A DNA stretch of 55,001 nt from Arthrobacter sp. B1I2. Its GTDB lineage: Bacteria > Actinomycetota > Actinomycetes > Actinomycetales > Micrococcaceae. The stretch spans positions 1 to 55,001 of the forward strand of contig NZ_JAUSYC010000004.1 in the NCBI RefSeq assembly GCF_030816485.1. Direction: 5' to 3'. The position numbers and the translations under genes were made by a program. The notes under the pieces are model-generated. The model did not search any database. It saw only the letters and a list, made by a program, of their open reading frames with translations, and was not told where the DNA came from. Below are positions 16,417 through 24,681 of the stretch, piece by piece; the first letter of the stretch is position 1; each line of letters starts with the position of its first letter.

Positions 16417-18143
16417 ACGCCAAGAATGGCTCAAACACGTCGGAGTTCAGGGCAGGTACCGTGTCTGATGCCCTCGGGCATGCGCTTGTGGATGGCAGCA
16501 CTATCGTGCTTAATCAGGTGATCGGCGATGTCCTCGTCGATGATCACAGCATCCGTGACCTCCCCCGAGTGCTCAGCGTCCACGCGGCGAACCTCGGCAT
16601 GCCGACGCTTCGGTATACAGTCGCAGCTTTGATCGAGGCGATAAACGCACCTGGTGGGCCAAAAGCGCGCGTCCCGTCGGACATTGGGGATCGCACCCCA
16701 CCGACGGTAGCAATCGACATCATTCGAGAGTCGTGCCTGAGCGCTCAGGTGCCGCACGTTGTCGTGATTGACTTCGCTGAGCACATTCTCCCGAACGATC
16801 AGATGCAGTCGGCCAGTGGGGATACCGCACGCATTGTGGAACAACTAGCGAGGCTCGCCACGGATACTGCCTGGACAAAGGCGGGGCACCGCATCGTCAT
16901 CATCGGAAGAACGGCCCGAATCGACCACCGGTTGACCCGGCTCCCCGGCATGCAGGTTCTGGAATTAGGTTTACCTCGACTTGAGGAACGCAGACGAGCC
17001 CTTGAACTGATGACACAGAGTTCCCGACACAAGCTGGTGCTCGCGCCGGATCTTAACCTCGACCGTGCCGCTCGCCTCACAGGTGGAATGTCAGTTCAAA
17101 CCTTGAGCGCTATGCGCCATCACACGTCGGCGGAGCACCCGCTTTCTGTCGAGGACATTCTCAAGCGCAAACTTGCCGCTATCCGGCAAATGGCCGGAGA
17201 CACGCTCATCGTTCACGACGATCTGCTGAGTCTTGACGGCGACGTTGCTGGACTCTCTCAGGTCCGCCGATTCCTGCAGGAAGAACTCAGCCGAGGGAAT
17301 CACACATTGCGGCTGATCCTCGCGGGTCCACCTGGCAATGGGAAGACCAGAGTCGCGACCGCTATCGCGGCATTTTTAGGCGTGCCCGCAATTGAACTGG
17401 GGCATATTCTTAACCGCTACGTAGGTGATAGCGAAGCTAACCTAAGTCTCGCCCTTGAAGCAATCGAAGCAAATGCCCCCTGCCTCGTCATCCTTGACGA
17501 GGTGGATCAAACATTCCTCGGACGCCGCGGAGAATCTGCCGCATCTGAGGGCGGGCAGGTCACGGCTAACCTCCGCGCAGCGCTGTTTTCATGGTTAGGC
17601 GATGTTGGATCACAACGTGGAATTTCGGTCATTGGACTCACTAACCGTCCTGACCTCCTTGATGATGCAGCGGTCGACCGGTTCACGCTTATTCCCGTTC
17701 TTCATCCGACCCCTTGGGATGCAGCTCAGATTATGCAGATTCAAGCACGCCGGGAGCATATGAATTTTGACGTCGACGGCGCTGCCCTCGCTTTGCTGGA
17801 AGCGGACACTGCGTTTTCTGGACGGCAAGCTGTTCGTCTGCTCGGCCGCGCCCAAGTGCACGCGCTGGAACAAAAGAATGATCAGATTGAGGGCCGGCAC
17901 GTTGCATCTGCCATCGCAGAATCCATGCAGCACATCGGGGCAGAGGAGGAACGCCAAGCACTTCTAGCCATCAGGTTCTGCTCTTGGGCAGGACATCTTC
18001 CCTGGCTCGCAGCTAGGTATCTCGGCGACGAGTCCGCCGCGGTCCCGGCCTACCTGGAGCCCTACGTACGTGCTGATGGCACGGTTGACCGAAGCGCGCT
18101 TGACGGGCGCCTCTTCGAGGTGGAGAGTCACCGTGGTCAATAA
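16413..18143 (+). CDS. Double AAA+ ATPase with one active module
   Basis: This 576-residue protein has a C-terminal AAA+ module with Walker A GPPGNGKT (residues 305-312), Walker B LVILDEVD (358-365), a sensor-1 region with GLTNRPD near 408 and a helical lid. The N-terminal 250 residues resemble a second AAA module: VVVIDFAEHI looks like Walker B, and IVIIGRTARIDHRL like sensor 1, but no Walker A is present. The layout recalls YcF46/SpoVK-type ATPases, which remodel protein complexes. It overlaps the genes on both sides and is the likely motor of the locus. Confidence 0.85.
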   Translation: MNAKNGSNTSEFRAGTVSDALGHALVDGSTIVLNQVIGDVLVDDHSIRDLPRVLSVHAANLGMPTLRYTVAALIEAINAPGGPKARVPSDIGDRTPPTVAIDIIRESCLSAQVPHVVVIDFAEHILPNDQMQSASGDTARIVEQLARLATDTAWTKAGHRIVIIGRTARIDHRLTRLPGMQVLELGLPRLEERRRALELMTQSSRHKLVLAPDLNLDRAARLTGGMSVQTLSAMRHHTSAEHPLSVEDILKRKLAAIRQMAGDTLIVHDDLLSLDGDVAGLSQVRRFLQEELSRGNHTLRLILAGPPGNGKTRVATAIAAFLGVPAIELGHILNRYVGDSEANLSLALEAIEANAPCLVILDEVDQTFLGRRGESAASEGGQVTANLRAALFSWLGDVGSQRGISVIGLTNRPDLLDDAAVDRFTLIPVLHPTPWDAAQIMQIQARREHMNFDVDGAALALLEADTAFSGRQAVRLLGRAQVHALEQKNDQIEGRHVASAIAESMQHIGAEEERQALLAIRFCSWAGHLPWLAARYLGDESAAVPAYLEPYVRADGTVDRSALDGRLFEVESHRGQ

Positions 18144-19197
18144 GCACCCAGACCGCGACTGGATCGAGGGCACGATATCGGCCCTCCAGCAATGGCTCGA
18201 AGTTCCCGTCGCGTCACCCACGAGCCAGCTTACGGGCGGTGGTGCCGTGGGCCTGGTCGAGTCTCGCCTCAGTGCTATGCATGCGAACCGGTCCGTACTA
18301 CTAATGCCAAGCGCGACGTACGGGATGCTCACCGTACTTACTTCCCTCGGCGTGGGGCCCGGCGACGAGGTCCTCATCCCCACACTTGACTGGCCGTCAA
18401 CATTGGCGGTTGTTCGCACCTTAGGCGCAATCCCCGTACCCGTCCCAGTGTCCTCCGACACATGGACCATCGATCCAGCTGCGGCGGCCAGCCGCGTCTC
18501 TAACAGGACACGTGCGGTCGTAGCGTGTCACTTGCTGGGGGTGCCTGCAGACGTACCCGCACTTCGGGCAGCAATTCCCCACATTCCCATCATTGAGGAC
18601 TGCGCTCAAGCAGCAATCGGATCCGCGATTGACGGACACCTCGTGGGCACGCTGGGAGAGGCAGCAGTTTATAGCTTCGGACCCGGAAAATTTATTGATG
18701 TCGGTGAAGGAGGAGCGGTAGTTGTCGCCGACTCTAACCTCCGCGACTCCCTTCTGAGGGCCGCAGCTCACCCTGTGCGCCAGATTCATGCAGGTATTCA
18801 CAACGTCGAAAGATCAGTTCTGAACATTCGCATCCACCCGCTTGCAGCTGTGCTCCTGGGAATAGCGCTTGACGGAATCGACGTTCAAACAAAGGTCCGT
18901 CAGCGTCAACGGCTCGTGGCCCGCCTAGTCAAGAGTGGCATGCACCCGCTCGGAAATGACAAACGACGTGAGGTTGCCACAGAAGTCGTCGCGGTTGCAG
19001 CGGACGAATTCGAACCACTCGGCCAGCCTGGGATTGATCTTCGCTATGGAGAGGTCATTGATGTCGGCGCTCTTATTAAGGGCACCGCAGCGTCACATAC
19101 GTTCGCATTCTGCACTGCCGGTACTTCCGAAGACCAGCGCTTAGACGTAGGAACGTCTGAAGCGGCTACCCCTCTTTCTAGAGTGGGTTGGAGGTGA
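18133..19197 (+). CDS. DegT/DnrJ/EryC1-family PLP-dependent aminotransferase
   Basis: Start GTG 18133 is seven bases after GGAG and lies within the end of the ATPase gene (354 residues). It shows the DegT pattern: PGDEVLIPTLDWPSTLAVV, IPIIEDCAQAAIG with the PLP-contacting Asp, and YSFGPGKFIDVGEGGAVV carrying the internal aldimine Lys. The family transfers amino groups to keto sugars or related substrates. Here no sugar genes are nearby. With a D-amino-acid oxidase in the opposite arm, an amino-group donor or acceptor small molecule is plausible, but the substrate is unknown. Confidence 0.8.
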   Translation: MVNKHPDRDWIEGTISALQQWLEVPVASPTSQLTGGGAVGLVESRLSAMHANRSVLLMPSATYGMLTVLTSLGVGPGDEVLIPTLDWPSTLAVVRTLGAIPVPVPVSSDTWTIDPAAAASRVSNRTRAVVACHLLGVPADVPALRAAIPHIPIIEDCAQAAIGSAIDGHLVGTLGEAAVYSFGPGKFIDVGEGGAVVVADSNLRDSLLRAAAHPVRQIHAGIHNVERSVLNIRIHPLAAVLLGIALDGIDVQTKVRQRQRLVARLVKSGMHPLGNDKRREVATEVVAVAADEFEPLGQPGIDLRYGEVIDVGALIKGTAASHTFAFCTAGTSEDQRLDVGTSEAATPLSRVGWR

Positions 19198-19202
19198 TTA
19201 CT

Positions 19203-19325
19203 ATGAATAGTTTTGTGGCTCTGTCCTATCGCATGGCCGGTTACGTATGTCGTAGCTGTGGTTATGAAACGTCTTATCCGGGCAATTTCCGCAAATGTCC
19301 TGTTTGCGGCATAAAGTGGGGCTAA
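19203..19325 (+). CDS. 40-residue rubredoxin-like zinc ribbon
   Basis: The short frame starts at ATG 19203, six bases after a perfect GGAGGTGA ribosome site, five bases downstream of the DegT gene. The product has two CxxC knuckles, YVCRSCGYE and KCPVCGIKW, spaced as in rubredoxin-like zinc ribbons. It could bind metal, dock on nucleic acid or protein, or carry electrons. It closes the rightward arm, and a hairpin follows at once. Confidence 0.75.
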   Translation: MNSFVALSYRMAGYVCRSCGYETSYPGNFRKCPVCGIKWG

Positions 19326-19331
19326 TCGTGG

Positions 19332-19363
19332 GCGCAGCCGCTTGAAATTTCGAGCGGCTGCGC
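19332..19363 (+). terminator. Hairpin terminator of the rightward arm
   Basis: GCGCAGCCGCT (19332-19342) is fully complementary to AGCGGCTGCGC (19353-19363). It begins six bases after the zinc-ribbon stop codon. No T run follows. It also lies beyond the end of the leftward transfer operon, so it may separate the two convergent units. Confidence 0.6.
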
Positions 19364-19403
19364 GCGTTCGGCCGAACTGCCAAGTCACTAAGAGGAGCAT
19401 CGC

Positions 19404-19844
19404 CTAAAAAAGCCCTGCTGGCGGGGGTTCGCATGGGAGAGCTTTGAGCTTATTTGTTGCGTGGCCGCCGGCAACAGGTTTGCATCCCTTGAATGGACCG
19501 TCCGCGGAGAGCAGGACTCCCATGTGATGGTCTGCGTGGTCGCGCCACCAGACGCTCATGCCCGTTGAGCCGTCGAGGCGGAGGAATTCCCAAGACCGCC
19601 ATAATGCTTCCAGTCGACTGATGGCTTCTTCGTGTTTCCACCAGGAGGGGCACCATGTTCTGTCTGTTCCGCTGAGGCTGCGCCGGTAGGACGGGGAGAG
19701 GCGTTCCTGCACGAAGCTGACCAGGTCCTTGTAGAACAACTCTGGTTCAGCGGCTTCTTCTGCTTCAGGCTCCCCAGCTTCCTCGGGCACTGGAGGTTGG
19801 TCGGACACGTCGGGCTCGTCGTCCCATTCGCCCAAGTCACTCAT
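19404..19844 (-). CDS. DUF4913 domain-containing protein
   Basis: This 146-residue protein has an acidic N-terminus (residues 1-38, many Asp, Glu and Pro), then the DUF4913 pattern: FVQERLSPSYRRSL, TWCPSWWKHEEAISRLEALW and GMSVWWRDHADHHMGVLL. The family occurs beside transfer genes of actinobacterial plasmids, and its function is unknown. Its start overlaps the end of the coupling-ATPase gene by eight bases, and it is the last gene of the leftward transfer operon. Confidence 0.8.
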   Translation of the reverse strand: MSDLGEWDDEPDVSDQPPVPEEAGEPEAEEAAEPELFYKDLVSFVQERLSPSYRRSLSGTDRTWCPSWWKHEEAISRLEALWRSWEFLRLDGSTGMSVWWRDHADHHMGVLLSADGPFKGCKPVAGGHATNKLKALPCEPPPAGLF

Positions 19845-21633
19845 CGGCAGGGCCCCTGCTGGATGCTGCTGCCGTAACCCACGGATTCACCGTTTGACCG
19901 GCCACCGCACCCGCAGCTGGACGCTTGGAGGGGTCGTGGGCGGCGATGGAGGCCCTGATCTCGGCGTCATTTTTGCCGCCCATCCAGGGCACTGTTTCGA
20001 GCAGCGCTGCGGGGGCGCCGGAGGCAAACATGATGGCGCGGCCGCGGGGAAATGATGCGAGGTCGGAGACGTCGAGGGTGCGTTCTTTGCGGTCGTTGTC
20101 GTAGTTGTAGGAGACCCCTTGCTTGGACCGGCTTTTGGTCATGTTGGAGTACCGGTATTCGCCGACGAGCTGCGCGACTTCGTTCAGGAACTCGGCTTCG
20201 GCAACGCCGCCGCCGTAGACCTTGATGTTGGAGGCGGACCAGAGTTTCCGCATGCCTTCCCGGCCCCAGACTTCCACGCCTTGGGACCAGGACTGGAGGA
20301 TGGTCATCAGGACGATGCCGCGGGAGCCGTAGTGGCTGTACAGGTTCGGGAGTTCCCGCCATCGGCAGACGTTCGCTGCCTCATCCAGGACGCCAATCAT
20401 CGGTATCTCCAAACGTCCCCCGCGTGAGTGGACGGCGAGTTCTTCAGCCGCTTCCACTGTCGCTACCGTCAGGGCTGTGACCAGGGGGCCGGCAGTGCCT
20501 TTGCCTTCCTTGGACAAGCTGTACAGCGTCCCCTTGGAGCGGACGAAGGCGGCTGGGTCGAACTGCGGCCGGTTATCAGCCGGGCCAAGAGGCGTTACCC
20601 AGCGGGAGACTTGCCGGTTGGTCAGGCAGGAGGCCATTTGCAGGGCGGTGCCGTAGATGCCGCCGCGCTGTTTGTCGTGGAGGTTGATTACGCCCTGGAC
20701 GGCGTTGCCGGTCTGGGTGAAGCCGGCCTCCATCAGGATCGGCACGGCCGCGTCGTCGGTCGGGTCGGTCAGCCAGGTGTGCACCTGTGTGATGGGAAGG
20801 TCAGCCAGGGCGGCCGCGAGCAGCAGGCCGGCGAGCAGGTCCTGCCCGGCAGGGTCGAAGTATGCGTCTGTTTGGGCTCCTGGCCCGCGGGATCCGGAGG
20901 CGAAGTGGTCGGCGAGGCGGGCGGCGCGGACTTCGTCGGTGACGTAGGACAGCGGGTTCCACCACCAAGAAGGTTCTTCCAGGGCGACGGCCTGGGGGTC
21001 AAAGACCCACACCGGGCCATCAACGGCGCGGACGTCGCGGGTGCCGTCCACGATGTCGCGCTTGTTCGAGGTGACCAGGGCAGCGCCGGGTGCGGAGAGG
21101 ATGGCTGGGATCGCACGGGAGGTGGTTTTGCCTGTTCGGGGTCCCCAGATGTCGATGTGCATGTCTTCCCAGGACCCGAAGACCATCTGCTTGCCGATCA
21201 CGGTCTTGCCCACGGGGATGCCCGGTGAACCTTCCACGCCCAGGCTTTTGGCCTTTTCCGTTGCGCCGCGCAGGGTCTGAGCTTTCAGGTCTTTGGGCGT
21301 GGCCATGTAGCGGGCTGCTGCATCAACGCGGGAGCGTTTGGACGTGCCTTTCAGAACCGCCCGGGTGATCAGGACAGCCAAGGCCACCAAGATGACACCG
21401 AAGCTGACCAGCACCCAGGTAGCCGGGGCGGGCCATGTGACGGTGCCTTTGATCAGGCCCACCAGGAGTTCGGCCGGGTTCTTGGGCAGCTGCTGGCCGT
21501 CTCCTGCCACCATCGAGCCGAGGTGGACCGCTCCGGTGGCTGCGCCGGCGCCGACCAGAATCACGGCGAGGACTACCCAGAGGGCGATGGTTTCGCCGCT
21601 GAGGCTTGAGGCCTTCTTGTTCGGTGCGCCCAT
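19837..21633 (-). CDS. VirD4/TraG-type type IV coupling ATPase
   Basis: The 598-residue product has two N-terminal membrane segments (about residues 12-38 and 68-92), Walker A GPRTGKTT at 164-171, a Walker B region with MIGVLDEAANVC, and the TraD/TraG-type C-terminal domain. Coupling proteins bring the relaxase-DNA complex to the secretion channel. The start abuts the stop of the VirB4-like gene, so the two are translated together. Confidence 0.9.
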   Translation of the reverse strand: MGAPNKKASSLSGETIALWVVLAVILVGAGAATGAVHLGSMVAGDGQQLPKNPAELLVGLIKGTVTWPAPATWVLVSFGVILVALAVLITRAVLKGTSKRSRVDAAARYMATPKDLKAQTLRGATEKAKSLGVEGSPGIPVGKTVIGKQMVFGSWEDMHIDIWGPRTGKTTSRAIPAILSAPGAALVTSNKRDIVDGTRDVRAVDGPVWVFDPQAVALEEPSWWWNPLSYVTDEVRAARLADHFASGSRGPGAQTDAYFDPAGQDLLAGLLLAAALADLPITQVHTWLTDPTDDAAVPILMEAGFTQTGNAVQGVINLHDKQRGGIYGTALQMASCLTNRQVSRWVTPLGPADNRPQFDPAAFVRSKGTLYSLSKEGKGTAGPLVTALTVATVEAAEELAVHSRGGRLEIPMIGVLDEAANVCRWRELPNLYSHYGSRGIVLMTILQSWSQGVEVWGREGMRKLWSASNIKVYGGGVAEAEFLNEVAQLVGEYRYSNMTKSRSKQGVSYNYDNDRKERTLDVSDLASFPRGRAIMFASGAPAALLETVPWMGGKNDAEIRASIAAHDPSKRPAAGAVAGQTVNPWVTAAASSRGPADE

Positions 21634-23175
21634 TTAGACAGTCTCCATTTCGTGGGCGAAGGCGATGCGGTTGCTGCGCTCGTCCGTGATGTGTTTGGCC
21701 TTTTCAATGGCAGTAAGGGTCAGCTGCACCGGCAGGCCAACCCGGCCGGGGATCTTGAGCAGGATCTTCCCTGCCCCGGGAGGCGGGGCGGGGGTGCCGT
21801 CGGCGTTCATGTTGGGTTTCCAGTCCGGGGGCGTGTTGAAGCCGGCGACTGTGGCGATCTCCTTGCCGTTGAGCGGTTGGACCGCGGAGAGGGCGTGCAG
21901 GTCATCCAGGGACAGGGCCATGAGACCCAGGACGCCGCAGCGCTGGGCGAAGCCCTTGGCGGTTTCCCTGTCTTTGGCGTTGGGGAGGGAGAGAAAGTCT
22001 TTGGGGCTGTGGGTGATTTTCAGTTCGCTGACGCCCAGTCCGCGGTTGGTCCGTCCGATCCGGTCTGCCCGGTCGATGATGCCTTCACAGGCCCGCATCG
22101 GGTACCAGAACTCGTCCTGCACGGCGAGGTAGCCGCCCCAGTGCACGCTCGGGTCGTGCCGGGACAGCTCCCAGTGGGCGTCGATGGCGGAGAAGCCGAT
22201 GTTCCAGGTTGCCAGCATCGCGGCGGAGAGCAGTTTGGTGTTCGACGCCGGGATGGAGGAGGTGTCGAAGCAGAATCCTCCGGGGTTTCCCACGGGGATG
22301 GACATGGATTCGCTGCCGCCGATCAGCGCACCCATTTCACCGGAGAGCAGGGCCAGTACGGACAGGTGCAGGGCCCGGTACTCGCCCAGGAACTGGGCGG
22401 CGTCGTTGCAGGCCACGGCGGAGAGGACTTCCGGGGGCGGGGCAAGGAACGCGTCCACCAGGTCGTGCATTGAGGGGCGGCGGACGCGGGAGATGACCGA
22501 TCGGACCATCAGGGCCAGGACTGCGTCTTCGCTGTCGGAGAGCGGGCTGCCGCGGTTGATCTGGACGACGAGGGCGACCATGTCCACTGCCTGGCTGACC
22601 GCCTGGCGGCGCATGTCCTCGCCTGTCGTGCCGCCGATCTTGGCGGCGGCCTCCCCCAGAGCGCCCAGGTGCAGGAGGTTGATTTTGTCGCGGCCGCGGG
22701 GACCGACGCGCAAGACTCTGCCGCCCATCGCTTCGACCATCTCGCCGTACTCGTCCTTGAGCGGGTCAAAGACCATCGGGACGATTCCACGGGCGGCCAT
22801 CGAGTAGATGAACCGTTGCGCGACCGAGGACTTGCCGTTGCCGTTCAGGCCAAAGAGCATCATCGAGGACGAGGAAATCAGGCCCGCGTCGTACCAGGTC
22901 TTCATGTCCCCGCAGACCGCGGTATCAACGTTCATGTCCCGGCCCAGCGGGGTGCCCGTGTTCGGCCGGGAGGTCCCGGCCGAGAAGGGGTAGATCCCGC
23001 ACAACTGCGTCGAGGAGGAGTACCACTGCGGCGGCTGGGGCATCTTGCCCCAGCGCCCGCCGCCAAAACCCGTAAAACCTTTGGAGGTTTTGATGTGCCG
23101 CATTTTCTCCGCGAGCAACCGCTTGGCCATGATGGCTTTACCGTTGCCGGGGCGGCCTGAAGTGCTGTCTTTCAT
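21634..23175 (-). CDS. VirB4/TraC-like conjugation ATPase
   Basis: This 513-residue protein has Walker A GLNGNGKSS at 109-117 and a Walker B-like segment LAVQDEFWYPMRACEG near residue 350. The rest resembles the cytosolic VirB4-type ATPases of actinobacterial type IV systems, which power assembly or transfer. There is no N-terminal membrane segment. Its ATG directly follows the stop of the SCO6880-type gene. Confidence 0.85.
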   Translation of the reverse strand: MKDSTSGRPGNGKAIMAKRLLAEKMRHIKTSKGFTGFGGGRWGKMPQPPQWYSSSTQLCGIYPFSAGTSRPNTGTPLGRDMNVDTAVCGDMKTWYDAGLISSSSMMLFGLNGNGKSSVAQRFIYSMAARGIVPMVFDPLKDEYGEMVEAMGGRVLRVGPRGRDKINLLHLGALGEAAAKIGGTTGEDMRRQAVSQAVDMVALVVQINRGSPLSDSEDAVLALMVRSVISRVRRPSMHDLVDAFLAPPPEVLSAVACNDAAQFLGEYRALHLSVLALLSGEMGALIGGSESMSIPVGNPGGFCFDTSSIPASNTKLLSAAMLATWNIGFSAIDAHWELSRHDPSVHWGGYLAVQDEFWYPMRACEGIIDRADRIGRTNRGLGVSELKITHSPKDFLSLPNAKDRETAKGFAQRCGVLGLMALSLDDLHALSAVQPLNGKEIATVAGFNTPPDWKPNMNADGTPAPPPGAGKILLKIPGRVGLPVQLTLTAIEKAKHITDERSNRIAFAHEMETV

Positions 23176-24681
23176 CTACAGGACGCCTTCCATCCAGAGC
23201 GGGGTGCTGCTGTACTTCCACGGGAGGATCCCGAATGGAAGCGTGGTGTGGAACGCCGCGGACCCGGCGTGCTCCACGAAGCGGTAGGGCATGATGAGCT
23301 GGTTCATGATCGACTTCACTTGGTTCAGGGCGTCCCGGTATGACTTTTCATCGGGTGCGAAGGTGACGGTGACCATCATCGAGAACAGTGATAGCCGCGC
23401 ACCCTGGGTCAGCTCTTCTTCAGTCTTTTCCGCGACAGCCTTGGTGGCCCGGTCAAATGACGTTGGCCGGCCCTTGCGGGTGCTCATCTTCCAGTCCGCG
23501 GTTTTCACCAGGCGGTCCACTGTCTTGGCTCCTGTGCCGGGATCCACCGGCCGGTAGAACAACGCGACGCGTTTGCGGAGGAACTTCGCGTTCGGACCGA
23601 ACACCCGGTCGAAGCTGCGGGAAGTGATGTGGGCTCCGGGAGGGACGGTCATCATCAGGGTCATGGACGCTACGCCGTCGTGGAACACCACACGGCCCTG
23701 GGAGTCATCGAAGAAGCCGGGTCCGGCGTGTTCCCAGTCCTGGACAGCGCGTCGGCCGTGCAGGGCGTCCAGTGCCATTTCCTGATCCCGCATCGGCTGA
23801 TAGGACAGCTGGGCGACATGTGCCAGATCCTCTTCCACGAGAGGAGTCGGTGAACCGGCTCCGGCGGCCGCGAGCATTTGGGTTTGGCCGGGAAGGCGGG
23901 CAGCGACCTCGGCAACAGCGGAGGACACGTCCTTCTCCGAGGCTCCCAGGGCGGGAGCGTCCCAGACCATCGTGGCGTAAACGTTCATCACCGCTGAGCG
24001 GGCAGGCAGGGTGCCAACAGCATGGTCAAGGACTTCTCTGGCGAAGGCCGGGGCGTTCGGTGCCACATCGTCACGGATGGCAGCGCACGTCGCAGCGGAG
24101 GATTCGGAGGCCGAATCAACAACGATCGTCGCTCCGGTTAGTCCATCTTCGACGCTCAGTGAGGACACCCAAGCTCCGAAGTTGGCGACCTGGGCGTTGA
24201 CGACAGATTGCTCCTGCATGGCCGCCCCGTCCGGAGAGCAGCCGAAGACGGCCGCCAGCTGCCGGACCGCCTTATGGTGCAGCAACGAGTACGGGCGTCC
24301 AAGGCCATCCGTGCCGGAAATCGTCTCCACATCCAGCAGGGCACCAGGCAGGCGCTCCGCGTCTTCGGGTGGAAGCGTGGACAAGGCCCCGGTGACGTAG
24401 AACGCCGAACCGGTGGACTTCCGGGACACCAACGACAAGGCGTCAGTCAACTTGCCCACAACCGTGCGCCCACCAAACTTCACCAAGCCCAGCAGGACAA
24501 TCAAAGCCGTGATCGTAAGGACGGCCAAAGCAAGGAGGAACAGTCCGCGCATCAGGGACAGCAGCCCGAAGACCAGGCCGGCAGCCGAGATAACCACCCC
24601 GCCCAGGCTCAAGCCAAAGAGACCCGGAGAGGCCGGCTGAAGCCAGTTGCCGAATTTTTCCTGTGCAGCGTTCTCACTCAT
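23176..24681 (-). CDS. SCO6880-family (PrgI-like) conjugation membrane protein
   Basis: The 501-residue protein has two close membrane segments near residues 18-65 (LFGLSLGGVVISAAGLVFGL and LALAVLTITALIVLLGL), then a long soluble domain. This is the SCO6880 layout found beside VirB4 homologues in actinobacterial transfer clusters, where the N-terminal part resembles PrgI/VirB3 and the remainder the VirB4 N-terminal domain. It is probably the membrane partner of the ATPase at 21634-23175. Confidence 0.8.
   Translation of the reverse strand: MSENAAQEKFGNWLQPASPGLFGLSLGGVVISAAGLVFGLLSLMRGLFLLALAVLTITALIVLLGLVKFGGRTVVGKLTDALSLVSRKSTGSAFYVTGALSTLPPEDAERLPGALLDVETISGTDGLGRPYSLLHHKAVRQLAAVFGCSPDGAAMQEQSVVNAQVANFGAWVSSLSVEDGLTGATIVVDSASESSAATCAAIRDDVAPNAPAFAREVLDHAVGTLPARSAVMNVYATMVWDAPALGASEKDVSSAVAEVAARLPGQTQMLAAAGAGSPTPLVEEDLAHVAQLSYQPMRDQEMALDALHGRRAVQDWEHAGPGFFDDSQGRVVFHDGVASMTLMMTVPPGAHITSRSFDRVFGPNAKFLRKRVALFYRPVDPGTGAKTVDRLVKTADWKMSTRKGRPTSFDRATKAVAEKTEEELTQGARLSLFSMMVTVTFAPDEKSYRDALNQVKSIMNQLIMPYRFVEHAGSAAFHTTLPFGILPWKYSSTPLWMEGVL

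Noticed and set aside
20428..21228. Long rightward frame opposite the coupling-ATPase gene
   Set aside because: It is antisense to a well-supported conserved gene and has no protein-family features.
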